Of a stretch of DNA of 64,000 nucleotides, positions 12,836-24,073 are shown piece after piece (positions within the stretch are counted from its first letter, which is position 1; the number at the start of each line of letters is the position of its first letter). Below the pieces are notes generated by a model, which saw nothing but the letters and a program-made list of their open reading frames with translations, had not been told where the DNA came from and did not search any database. Origin of the DNA: Blumeriella jaapii (Eukaryota; Ascomycota; Leotiomycetes; Helotiales; Drepanopezizaceae); NCBI GenBank assembly GCA_009599575.1, contig VWND01000002.1:62001-126000 (forward strand), written 5' to 3'. Made by a program: the position numbers and the translations under genes.

Positions 12836-13103
12836 TGTAACGATTTAATCAGTCGGAGGGCTGGGAGATCAGTCAACTGGTCGCCGTGTTTATATGGTAT
12901 AAGAAACGAGCCTTTGGTTTTATAATAAAAATATTCATTTAAAATTAACAATTGCAAAAAGCAGAGGTTGTTAAAAGAAAAAAGCCTTATATATATAAAT
13001 GGTTTTCACAGTTGATAAAAGATCTATTAAAAAACTAGGAAGCTTGCAGCTATACGTAGTTGCTAAGATAATACGAGAAATAACAACAGAATAAATCGTT
13101 ATA
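12836..13103 (-). repeat. E2 3' LTR (left end)
   Basis: The 268-bp LTR has only one copy of the 28-bp unit that is doubled in E1 and E3. The termini read TGTAACGA and TCGTTATA on the plus strand, which are RIP-type variants of TGTGACGA and TCGTCACA. It is more decayed than its partner at 18987-19254. Confidence 0.88.
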
Positions 13104-15853
13104 TTATTTTTCCGTCCGAAAAAAACGCGCCTTCGAGCTTTTATTTATTAGTACGTTATTATCCAAATAATCGTACGAATTTAAACTTTCGAAATACGCT
13201 TTCAGCCAGTTTATCAGTTTTGCAAAAGGACCGAGAAGCTTTTTATGCGCCAAATAAAAGTCGCGCATTTTTAAAAAAGCGTATATAAAGTTAAACGCGG
13301 GGTACTACGTAAGATTTTTATTTAAGCTAATCTAAAAAGCTTTGTATTAAAAGGTTTTCCGCTGTATTCGATAAGCGATTAATTTTTCGATTTCGTATTT
13401 AAATTTATTAATTATATTAATAAATTCAGAAGCTGAGTTAATCTGATCTGAAAGCGCGTCGTCAGCTGTTTTACGCAATCGACTAGCGTAAAAAACAAAA
13501 TATACGTTTATAATACTAGAAAGATCTAGCTTAAAAGCGTTATCGAAAATTTTGGCTATAATTTTAAAAAGGCCGTTTATAAAATTGTCGAGTTTGCGAA
13601 AAGGCCGAAAGGTCGGAAATAGACGTATATCGAGCCATACGTAATCGCTAACGTTAAAATCGATCGCGCGGCGAGATTTATTCGCATTTTTTTTTATTTT
13701 ATCGTAGGCTTGTTAAAAGTGCGATTTGGCGAGATTTTAAGCGTCGTAATAGCGGCGAGCGTACGCACGAGTTTTGTATGCGTTTAACTTATATAAAAAG
13801 TTGAAAAAAAAGGAAATATCGAGCTTTTAATTTCAATTAATATAAGAAATATAATCGTATACAATTTTAAAAAATAAAAAGCCATTTAAATTTTCGTAAA
13901 AAAATACTATTTAAACGAAATTTATTATTAAAAAAAATTCGTTTTAATCGTTTTAATAAAAATTTACGAAAAATCGAAAGCGTTTTTATAAATATTAATT
14001 GTAAATTTCGGTTTGATTATCGGTTTCGAAATAAGCGGCTATCGAAAGCTTTAATTGCGTACCGAGTATTTTGTTTAATTCAAACCAGAAAGTAAATTAA
14101 TATTAAAGGCTACGATCGCTAATAATACTTTTTAAAAGGCCAAAATACTTATATACGTAAAATATATATAATTTGGCGAGATTTTAAGCGTCGATATTTT
14201 TATAACAGAAAATCGAAATAGCCTGCTTGGAAAAGCGATTTATTATTACGAATACGTTATCGTAACCGTGTTTGTTTTTATTAAAATTGCAAAAATCTAT
14301 TATAACGTATTTTCAAAAATAGTTAAAAACAGAAAAAAATTAAAAAAAACCGGGGCGCTTATTTTTTAAAACAAAACTTTTTCGATAAACGTAGTAATTG
14401 CGATAATATTGTTTTACAAAAGCTGTTATACTTCGCTAATAATATTAGTTCGAAAGCAATTGCGTAGTTTTGCGAGCGTTAAAATAAACGGTGGAAATCT
14501 GATCGTGCATTTTTCGTATAAAAGCCAAACGAAAATAATCGACGTCTGATATTATTAAACGACCGTAATATAACAGCAGATCGCGTTTAAATATATACGA
14601 AAACGGAATATTATTATTATCGTTTTTTTCGTAGCGTTTCGTACAATTTTTTTTCGAAAAGCTATTAGGCTGTTAGCTGTGCGATTAACGTGGAGAATTT
14701 GATTAACGATACGGAATGCGAAAAAAAAATCAGTTATTTCAACGATAAAAACAGCTGTTTCGAAAGCCGTGAAAGATCGAAGTTTTTTAGTTAAAAAGCG
14801 GTAATCAATCTGATCGGCTCGAAAAAAGATTTGCAGGCGCTGGGTGCGTTTAAAAAAGTTTTAGCGGTCGAATTCGTTCGTACGACGTATTAGTGCGTTA
14901 GCCAAAAAATTGTGTTTACTTGGTTTATACGTAATAAAAAAATTGTAGTCGGCGAGAAGCTCGGCCTAGCGTGCTTATCGAACGTTTAAAAATTTAAAAA
15001 TCATAAAGTATTTTAAGGCTTTATAATTAATAATTATTTTAATCTAATAAATTAAGCCAGTTAATTTAATACGAAAATTATCTAAAAATTTTACGATCGC
15101 GAGCATTTTTTTATCGTATACGACGTAATTCAGCTCTGCGAAAGCTATGGTTTTGCTAAAATAAACGATTAAAAGCCAGTCGTTATTATGGAATTGCGAA
15201 AGCATAAAAGCTACTACGCCGTCGGAAGCGTTAGTTTCTAATATACAAAGAAAGTTTTGCTTATAATATTATAAAACTGATGTAATAATAAAAACTAATA
15301 TAAAAAGATCGAAATTCTTCTGATATTTAAAAATAAAATTATAAAAAACGTTAGCCTTGATTAAATAAACCAAAAGCTTTGCAATTATATCGTAGTTTCG
15401 AATAAAACGTCGTTAAAAGTTATAAAAACCAAAAAAGCTTTGTACACTTTTTATAATAATAAAAAACTTTTAATAAGCGATTACGAAGACTTTTTTTAAA
15501 TCTACTTTTAGGCTTTTAATCGAAATAATAAAGCCTAGATAACGGATCCGAATAACGTTGAATTCAGATTTTCGAATATCGGCCTGTAATTCAGCGTTAG
15601 CGAGCCTTTGGAGCATTTTGCGAACGTATATAACGTATTTCAAAAGGTCGGACGAATAAATAAAAATATTATTTAAGTATACAATACAAAAATCGTTTAA
15701 ATAATCGAAAAAAACGTTGTTTATATAGCGTTAATAAACTGCGGGTTTATTAATAAAATTAAAAAATAGCATTTTGCATTTATAAACGCCGTAACGCGTA
15801 CGAAACGTCGTCAGTTTTTTATTGGCGGGGTCCATTTGAATTTTATAAAAAGC

Positions 15854-16111
15854 TTAACGAATATCGAGCTTCGTAAAAATTCGTGCTTTCGAAAAACGAA
15901 TAAAAGTTTTATCGATAAAAAAGAAAAAATAGCGATTTTTACGAATAATATTATTAAAAATTCGATAATCGATATAAAAACGCAGTAAACCGTCGGGTTT
16001 TTTAACGAAAAATATTAAAACAGCGAAAAAAGCGATAAAAAATTCGATAAAACTTTTGTTAAAATTATTTTGCAAATAAGTTTTAATAATTTCGAATTTT
16101 AAAATCGACAT
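15854..16111 (-). pseudogene. E2 reverse transcriptase fragment
   Basis: An 85-codon open stretch covers the RT fingers and palm start: the KPDGLLRF and FTKLDIR motifs frame a DYR-type loop. It corresponds to codons of E1 at about 7130-7384. The rest of the polyprotein can be followed on both sides only through stop-filled frames. Confidence 0.85.
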
Positions 16112-18986
16112 TTATATAAAAAAGTGTATTTCAGCTTTTTCTTATTTATAATAAGCTCGATTTTATAGTCGTAGGGCCGGTAAAAGGCTAGCTCGTTATT
16201 AGCGGCTTTAGAAAACACGTATTCGAAATTTTTGTATTTCGGAAAAAAAGATTCGAAAAAAGGTTTATTCGAAATTAGCTTTGCTAAGCTAATTAAAAAG
16301 GTCGAAATCGATATTTCGTTCGTTTTGAAACGTTCGAAAAAATTGTAAAATTGAATTTTAAAAAAAATATTATACGTAAAATCGTTTAATATTTTGTCGA
16401 TTTCGTATAAAAAAATTAAAAATATTTCAATTGCTTTTTTTTTAGAAATTAGCTTAAAAACGTATGCAATAATCTGGCAGATAAAAATTAAATAAGCAAT
16501 GGATTAAAGGATTCGTTTTTGAATTAGTCGTTTAAAAAATTCAAAAAATGGTTTATTTAAACTATCGATTATATTAAGCTGAAAAACCATCGCGGCGAAA
16601 GTTTTTTTTCGGTTTTTAATATAACTGTTTTTCGTAGAACGAAAAAGCTGTTTTAACGAAAAAAAAAAAAAAAAAAAAAATATAATAAAAAAAAAATCGT
16701 TAGCCTGAAAAAATGGTAATATGATTTCTTATATTATTTTATTAGCGTCGCTATCGAAATTAGCACCGCGAATAAAATTCGACTTTTTCGCGCTTCGCAT
16801 AACGTCGTAAATCTGTTATAATTAATTAAAGTTTTTGTTACGTTTTACAGCGTCGTTTTAATAGCGAGATTGAATTTTTCGGAAATGCAAATAAAAGATT
16901 TTAATACAACGAGCGTAAAAAACTATAAAAAAATAAAACTTCGGCTAATAAAGCTTGCGTTTATTACAGTTTAGTAAAACTTGGTGTTCGGCCAATCAAA
17001 TTCTTTTTAGAATTATATTATAATTTCCGAGGTTAATAATTAAAAAAAAAGTAAACGATTATATTCGATTGTTAATAATAAAATTGAAAAGCGTAAAATA
17101 TATAATTAAATGGCCACGAATTTATTATACTTTTTTACAAAAAAAAAAGCCGGAAAAAATTAAATCAAAAGTTTTAAAAAAAAAAAAAGGATTTGATTAG
17201 CGCCGAATCGATTAACGCATAATCGTTCGTTTTAAAATCGGCGAACGTTTTTATTTTATACGAAAAGCTATTTTTAATAAATATAACGGGAATTATTAAT
17301 AAATCGTTATTAAAAAGCTTTCGAACGTTAAAATAACGCATATCGCGCAATACGCTTAAAAAAAAAGCTTTGCTTAAGCTTAAGCGTTTTTCCGACTAGC
17401 GGAAAAGCTTTTAACTTTTTCGTATGCGTTTTAAAAATCGTTTAGAAAAAGGTTTTCGTTTTTATTATTATTATCAAAAGGCGAATCTTCGGCCGGCTCG
17501 ATTTCGTTTATATTTACCAGTCTGAAAAAGCTTTTAAATAGAACCGAAGGTCGGTCCGTAAAAAATCGTGTAAATTAGCTTTTTTAAACTTTTTGATATA
17601 AAATAAAAAACGAGCGTTGTCGTTGGTCCGATCGAAAAAAAAACGCTAAAAAAGACTTTTTGGCGTAGAAAAAAAAAAATAGCAAAAAGCTAAAAAAAAG
17701 CTTATAAAGCATTTGAACGATTTTCGTACGTACGATTTGATTCGTAATACGCTTTGATTAAAAACCTATTATTTTAATAAATAATAAACTTAATTAAAAA
17801 GCGATTCGCGTATAAAATTCGTTTAGTTAATTAATTTTATTTTTTTTATCGGACGGCGATAAGTTAATTTTTAAAAATCGTTATACGCGCTTATTTTAAA
17901 TGCAGCTTTTCTCGTAAACGCTTTGGTATTTTGTCGCGAAAAACGTTTCGAAGCTGTTTGTCAGTCCGTATTTAAGCGTTCGCTACGAAAATGGAAAATC
18001 GCAAATAAAACCGCTAAAAATCGTCGTGCGTATTTATTGCAAGCATTTTAAATTCGTTTTCGGCCTTTTAAACGTCGGAAAAATCGGCCAGAAAATCGGC
18101 GACCTTTTTTATTAATTTTTCGGAAAATATAAAATCGAAACGGTTTAAAATACGCGGAATAAAAAACTTTTTTGCTACGCTTTCGGTTTGATCGAATATA
18201 TAATTTTTGCGAAATCGATCGCTAGCGAAATAATCGTAATAAAGTTCGAAATTATCGAAAACTTTAATTTTTTAAAAGCGTGTTTTGTAATTTTTATTAT
18301 TATTTAATTTAAATTTAAAATTCGAAACGCGTTTTATACGAGCTAATCGAAAATCAGCAGATAAATAAGAATTATAACGTTTAAAAAGCGCGCTAAAGTT
18401 TTGGCCGTTATAAAAAGATTTAAAAAAAGTTCGCGAAAAGCGTGGAGATTAATTTGCAGCGTTTATAAATTAAAATAAAACGTTGCGAAAAAAAAAAAAA
18501 GCAGCAGATTCGCGATTGGCAAAAGCACGTTCGATAAATTTTATCAAACGCTTTGATTAAAAGGTCTGTCGCAGTCGTATAATTTTCAAAAGCTGTCGTT
18601 TACGCTTTTGCGTTTTTTTCAGTTGATTTTGCAAAAGTTTTAACTAAACGCTTTTAGCGCTAAACTGCGAAGAAATAGCAAACGAAATGATTGGCGCTCT
18701 GCTTTTTCCTTTGTTTTTCTTTTTTCGGAAAAAAAACTGTTTTTTAAAAAAAAAAGCTTTTAATAAAAATTGCTTTTTTCGCTAATTAAAAAAAGGGAGG
18801 TTGAAATGTAATAGCAGAAGCTGAAAAGCTCTGCTAAAAGAAAAATCGTTGAATAAAAGCTATTTTTCGCGAAATACGGAAATAAGCTTTTTTACGACCG
18901 GTCGATCATTTTGGTATAATTCGTAAAAAATTCGAGAAAAAAAATAGTTTACGCCGTCGCCAGCGTAAAAAAAAAATTGTTAATAA

Positions 18987-19254
18987 TATAACGATTTAAT
19001 TAGTCGGAGGGCTGGAAAATCAATCAACTGGTCGCCGTATTTATATAATATAAAAAACGAGCCTTTGGTTTTGTAATAAAAATATTTATTTAAAATTAAC
19101 AATTGCAAAAGGCAGAAATTGCTAAAAGGAAAAAGCCTTATATATATAAATGGTTTCTACAATTGATGGAAAACCCATCAGAAGACCAGGAAGCTTGCAG
19201 CTATACGTAGTTGCTGGGGTGACACGAGAGGTGGCAACAAAGTGAATCGTCACA
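18987..19254 (-). repeat. E2 5' LTR (right end)
   Basis: This 268-bp partner of the left LTR keeps TCGTCACA at its outer end. One 28-bp unit is present. The flanking AAAAC at 19255-19259 matches 12831-12835. Confidence 0.88.
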
Positions 19255-19259
19255 AAAAC

Positions 19260-20540
19260 AGATCGAAAAAAAAAACGATCGTCAGTTTTGCGAATTCGTT
19301 TGAAAATTAATCGACGTTAAATAGCATATTAGCGTTTCGTATCGTTATTTTGTTTATTTCGACGATTGCGATAATAAATTTGTAAATGCTTTTTTTTTTT
19401 CGCAACGATAAATTATTTGTTTTTATATAAGCCGTGGCAGAATTCGAAAATCTTTTGTTTAATTCGCTTTTTTAATATTTCGACTATTTTATTTTAAAAG
19501 GTTTTAAAAACTAAAAAGGTTTTTTTTTACTAAGCTTCGTAAAATACGGTTTTAATATCGATATAAAGCGTAATATTAAAGCTGAATTGGCCTATTTCGG
19601 TGAAATCGAAAGCTATAGCTTTTTTTCGATTACGTAAAACTTCGTATAAAATTTTTTTTTTTTTGGCAAAAATTAGGTTTCGATTGCTAAGTTATTAAAT
19701 CGTTTTTTTGTAAATCGGCTGCTAAATAATAAACTGAAAAATCGGCCGGTAATAAATCCTTCGAATTCGCTAATAATTAATTAAAATAATTTTATTATTT
19801 TATTTTTTTTAAATTAATCGTTTATTTTTTCGGAAATATTTTTATCGGATTCGTTAAAATTTACGAATCGTATTTTATTAGCTTTACGCTTGTAAAAAAT
19901 GCTGATATTAATACAAAAAGATAAAATATATAAATCGGATTTGTTTAATACGAAAACGAAATCTTCGAAATTTTTATTTCCGAATTAATAATTAAAAATA
20001 TTAATATTAATCAATTTTATTCGCGATATTATTTCGATTAGCGACGTAAATGCTTTTAGCTAAGTATTTTCCAGGTTTTGTTATAGCTTAGCGTTTGTTT
20101 TAGAGCCAAAGCCGGCTATTCGTTTTTTAATAAAACGTCGATTAAAAAGACTTTGTTATTAGCGACGATAATTTGATTTTAAAAAAATCGGTTTTAATTT
20201 TAAAAAAAAGCTTTTATTTGGCCGTTTTCGGTATATTTAAAACTGACGAGATTTTTCAAAATCCAAAGCATTTTAAAAATAATAAAATAAAAATATTTTT
20301 TTATTATTAAAAAGTTTTTATAAATAATAATATTTCCAACGTCGATTTTTATATTTCGTATAATTTCGTTAAATTTAATAATATTTTTATTAACGGTAAT
20401 ATAAATTATTCGCTTATCGGTAATAATCGGGATATTATTAGCTTCGGCCGTTTTCTGATTTATACAATTAATTTCGGCTCTATTATCGAATAAAACGAAG
20501 GCTGTCGTACTTTTTTCAAATATAGTTTTTATTTTTAACG
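19260..20540 (-). pseudogene. Element B protease and RT first half
   Basis: Near 20,471-20,514 the minus strand reads AFVLFDNRAEINCI, a retropepsin site in which the usual D-S/T-G-A has become D-N-R-A. Near 19,270-19,390 it reads IVEINKITIRDANM and then NEFAKLTIVFFFDL, ending at the E2 target site. This belongs to the Gypsy group with INxxxxxNxVTIRDAN and SLIDFFSGYDQ motifs. Several TAA codons interrupt it. Confidence 0.72.
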
Positions 20541-22403
20541 CTTTTATAGCCGTGTAAAAGTAGTTTCGTCGTTTTGACTTTTGGGTTTTTATAGCAAAGG
20601 CTAAAAAGCTGATTTTTTCCGAGGATTTCTTTTTATCGGCTAAATTAATTGCGGTATTGTAAATTTCTTTTTGGTTTTTTTTTAATTTTTTCGTTTTTTT
20701 TTAATATAAGAATTTGTTTATTAATAACTTTATCGAATCTTTTTTTTATATTAAATAAATCGCTGAATTTTAATTTAATTTTCTGTTTTATAATTTTTTT
20801 AATAATTTCGTCGACGGCTTCGAAGCTAATATATTTATCGATTTATTTTTCGCTTCGCATTAATAATAAACGCTTAAAGGCTGGTACTTTTTAAATAATT
20901 TAAATCGGAATATTATTATCGATATTTTTTATATCGTCGTTAATTTTTTTTATTATAAATGTTTTTCTAATGGTTTTATCGGTTTTTTTTCGAATTTCAA
21001 AATCTTTTTTCTTTTCGATTCTAACGTTTTTTTTTATATTAGTCGGTTTGGCGAATAAAATAAAAGCATTTTGCTTTTTTATGGTTCGCTAGTTTAATTA
21101 TGCAGCTATAATATTTGCAAATGCGATAATTATATTAGTAATATATACATTTGTTTTTTATTTATATATTTGAATTTTACTTACGCTTAAAATAAGGTTT
21201 TTTTTTTAATTAATACGCTTTCGGAAATGTTTTTTTTTTTACTAATAAAAATCGTTTTTGCATTTTTTTTGTTTTCCAAGCAATCGTTTTATTTCGTACT
21301 TTTTATTTTCAAGCGAATAATATTTAACCAGCTTTGATTTTCAGCTTTGTTAAAAGGCCTATTTCTATTTTTACCGGTCCGAAGCAAATCGCTTTATATT
21401 TATTAATATAACAAATATTATTATTTATACAAAAATTAAATGCTTTGCATTCTGAGCGAATATAAGATTTTTCGCAATAAATTTTTTTATTATTATAAAA
21501 CTTATATTTAAAGCTACGAGATCTGTTTTAATAATTATTTTTATTATTTTAATAGCCGCGATTTTGGTTTTCGCGTTGGTTTTCTTTTTTTTCCTAATAA
21601 TCGTTATTATAATTAATATTTCGCTGATTTTAATTATTAGCACGGAAAGGTTGCTATTAAACAGTTATTATTTTTACGATGGTTTGGCGAAGCTGATCGC
21701 TTCGCGCATTTTAAAAAAAGTAGTTATTATAAAAGCTATTTTAATCGTTTTTATTATTCGAATTAACGTAAAAAAAAATATTTTACTATTGTATAAAACC
21801 TTCGATTTTGCTTTAAAGTTTTTAAATTTTAATATCGATAAATTTTAATACGAAAATTTCGATATTTTTGTCAAGCTTTTCCAAATCAATAAACTTTGCA
21901 AAACGATTAAATAATATAATAACTAGTTGCCTTTTAGCGATTTCGGTAACTTTTAATAATTGAGCATATTTTTACATTAAAACTTCTACGTTTCTTTTAT
22001 AAATAAGAAAAAAAGATTTCTTTTAGTTTATGGCTTCGATAATACGTTCGCTTTGGTTTTATTTAAAAACGAATTTCATAAATTTAAAATACTGATCGAA
22101 CGTTTTAGAATTTTATTTATTAATTTTAAAATATTTAATAATTTTGTTGCGAATACTAATTGAAAGGCTAAATAAAAACAATCTTTTTTGCTTAATTTCG
22201 CTTAAAACTTTTTTATTAACGAAAACGTCAGAAACTCTCGTATAAATACGATAATAGGCCTTAAGTTTTTTGGCTTAGTGAATTATTATAACAAATTGTT
22301 TAAAAAAAGCGATAATATCGCGAATTTGCTAGCGATCGTGGTTTCGGAATTCCGATTTCAAAGTTTTAACTAGCTTACGCCAATTTCGAGCCTTAATAGT
22401 TTT
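20541..22403 (-). pseudogene. Element B gag/nucleocapsid relic
   Basis: By position this is the gag 3' part and nucleocapsid of element B, between the clear gag N-terminal fragment and the protease. A 72-codon open frame at 21425-21643 is Lys/Ile-rich, as expected for a decayed basic nucleocapsid. I could not confirm a CCHC knuckle. No other coding signal is visible. Confidence 0.45.
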
Positions 22404-22622
22404 TTATTTATTTATCGATTTAATAATATTTTTAATAATTAAATTATAATAGCGAAGAAGTTTATCGAATATTTTAATTTCAGAAATTCCGAAATTTTTA
22501 CAGGTTTTTTTATATTTTTCGATAAAATCGGTAACGTTAGCGCTATTAAATAAAAATGCATTAAAAAAACCAGGAAAAGGCATGCGGCTTCGCATAAAAA
22601 AACGAAAAGCGTCGTTATCCAT
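22404..22622 (-). pseudogene. Element B gag N-terminal fragment
   Basis: A 72-residue fragment starts with Met at 22622 and reads NVTDFIEKYKKTCKNFGIS, then LLRYYNLIIKNIIKSI. This is the Gypsy gag capsid pattern (F.G.N.TEF...FE.LC...GIS......LPRYC....R..I..L). It fixes the orientation and 5' end of element B. The 5' LTR should lie between here and about 22,890. Confidence 0.6.
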
Positions 22623-22890
22623 AATATTAATAAAAATATTAATAAGATTTAAATTAAATAAATAAATGTTTTTTAGAATTGCAGATTAAAAGTCTTTAGT
22701 ATAAAAAAAATCGTTTTTAATAGAGGAGCTATCAAAAAAGTCTTTGTGTTTTCTGAAAAAGTTAAATAAAATAAAATTGCGTTCAAATATTTGAATAATA
22801 TATTAAAAAATTTGTTTTTTAATAAATTGATTAGATTAATATAATATTATTATATAATCCACGGTTTCGATATTCCGTAGCTCAGACTAA
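22623..22890. other. AT-rich spacer, expected 5' LTR zone of element B
   Basis: There is no ORF. The stretch separates the element B gag start from the TIR element. It should include the B 5' LTR and primer-binding site, but I could not define their ends. Confidence 0.35.
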
Positions 22891-22974
22891 TGCATATGGC
22901 TCCGGTGATTATGTCCCAAAAACAGTGGGTCGTGCACGGACCACCCTACGTCATCCTACGTCATCACTACCACC

Positions 22975-23150
22975 CCCTACCACCCCCCCTACCACCCCCC
23001 TGCCACCCCCTCAGCCACCTCGCATTTTCTAATTTACAACACCACCACCACCACCACCAAATTGGGGGGCCAGCCCCCCCAAACCCCCCGTTTTGCAACA
23101 AAGCTGTATAAATTTGGGGGGCCAGCCTCCCAAACCCCCCGTTTTGCAAC
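22975..23150. repeat. C-rich microsatellite and 62-bp tandem repeat
   Basis: A CCCCCTACCA/CCCCCTGCCA array (about 22,975-23,012) is followed by a (CAC)n run and then two direct copies of a unit running from TTGGGGGGCCAGCC to CCCCCCGTTTTGCAACAA (near 23,054 and 23,115). This C-rich DNA escaped CpA-directed decay because it contains few CpA sites. Confidence 0.75.
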
Positions 23151-23180
23151 AATACCATTGTTATTAATATCATAATCAAC

Positions 23181-23780
23181 CATTCGAGCTGCGCGCCTAT
23201 TTGCGGCCACGATCGTCGGCAGACTTGCGTCTGCGACCCCAAGGAATACTATCGTACAAAAACATATTAAATATTATCGGAAAAAACGTAAAAATTGGCT
23301 GTCGTATCGAATATCGAATATAATATAAATAACCTTAAGAAAACAGGTCCCGAGCTTTCCGTCCGCAATAGCAATACTAAATACTAGTTTCGAAAGCAGT
23401 AATATTAAATTTAATGCTTCTTATACGCTACGAACGTAAGCAAATCCTTTAATAATAGTTTCCCTGCGATTTCAAAGGAATACTATCGTATAGCAATATA
23501 ATAAATATTATCGTAGCGCAAAAGCGAGCTTTCAAATTTAAGCACTGAATATTCCATTAGTATTATAGCAGCTATCGTATAAAAGCCGATATCAATTGCA
23601 TCATCACTCGAGCTGCGCACCTGCTTACGGCCACGATCGTCGGCAAACTTGCGTCTGCGACCCCAAGGAATACTGTCGTATAGAAACACACTGGATATTA
23701 TCGGGAAGAACGCAAGGGTTGGCTGCCGTATCGAGCGTTGAAAATAATATCGGAATATAATCGCGACGCGTATTTTATTA
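23181..23780. repeat. Tandem duplication with unequal RIP damage
   Basis: The block starting CGAGCTGCGC near 23,183 recurs near 23,609. Both contain GGCCACGATCGTCGGC, then ACTTGCGTCTGCGACCCC and AGGAATACT. After AGGAATACT the first copy reads AAACATATTAAATATTATC where the second reads AAACACACTGGATATTATC, so the first has lost its CpA/TpG sites and the second has kept them. Confidence 0.7.
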
Positions 23781-23816
23781 AACGTAGTTAGCAAATAAGC
23801 TTTTTAAAAGAATAAA

Positions 23817-23827
23817 GGGGGGGGGGG

Positions 23828-23857
<30 letters not shown>
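23817..23857. repeat. Near-homopolymeric G tract
   Basis: Eleven G, one T, then 29 G on the plus strand. Such a tract could form stacked G-quadruplexes, but it is also a place where sequencing and assembly often fail. Confidence 0.8.
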
Positions 23858-23858
<1 letters not shown>

Positions 23859-24073
23859 GTTAAAAACGTGGTGGTGATAAAAAAAAGAATGGTTGTAAAT
23901 AAGAAGAAGAAAGTCGCACAAATCAATTGATAAATATTGGATCCCCGCCTTTTTGAGTCCCCGCTTTCTTATCTCTTATCGTAAAATGGTCCGTGCACCC
24001 TCCCACGTGCGGCCACGTGGGCCTTCCCGCTGGGTCCACTGTTTTTGGGACATAATCACCTTTACCATGCATA

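Larger units (their letters stand above)
12836..19254 (-). mobile_element. E2: second complete copy of the E1 family, minus strand
   Basis: This 6,419-bp copy has 268-bp LTRs at both ends and the target duplication AAAAC (12831-12835 and 19255-19259). Its internal region (13104-18986) is 5,883 bp, the same length as that of E1. It is the most heavily mutated of the three copies: the only readable RT block is 15854-16111 (FVKKPDGLLRFYIDYRIFN), and the YLDD box has become YLNN. It is inserted in the RT motif A region of element B. A 19-nt A run lies near 16,661. Confidence 0.92.
3641..22870 (-). mobile_element. Element B: Gypsy-type LTR retrotransposon, split by two nested insertions
   Basis: Minus-strand Ty3/Gypsy element in three pieces: about 19,260-22,870 (gag, protease, start of RT), 10,425-12,835 (rest of RT, RNase H, integrase) and about 3,641-3,948 (integrase C-terminus). 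The gaps are exactly E2 and E1 with their target duplications. Removing them rejoins the frame: at the E2 site the RT motif reads DLFSGYDH, and at the E1 site the integrase reads YEVQRAINKSADIKLNYKW. Without the insertions the element is about 6.3 kb, normal for a Gypsy element. Its LTRs could not be located, so both outer limits are approximate. The frame is interrupted by many TAA/TAG codons and catalytic codons are changed, so it is inactive. Confidence 0.8.
22897..24067. mobile_element. TIR-bounded element, 1,171 bp, no transposase seen
   Basis: Inverted ends share GGTGATTATGTCCCAAAAAC plus AGTGG (left 22904-22928, right the complement at 24036-24060). A second inverted block, GTGCACGGACCA, follows at about 22933-22944 on the left and 23987-23998 on the right. 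A 6-bp direct repeat TGCATA flanks it (22891-22896 and 24068-24073). The interior carries C-rich arrays, a ~427-bp tandem duplication and a long G run, but no transposase. It looks like a non-autonomous DNA transposon. A 6-bp duplication is unusual, and the true ends could differ by a few bases because ATGCAT is itself palindromic. Confidence 0.6.

Noticed and set aside
22870..22915. tRNA-like start (CCGTAGCTCAGACT)
   Set aside because: Resembles a tRNA box A, but no matching D-stem, anticodon arm or T-arm follows; it lies across the left end of the TIR element.
22967..23242. Minus-strand ORF with a W6 run and Gly-rich ends
   Set aside because: Produced by CAC/CCC microsatellites in the TIR element; no protein features.
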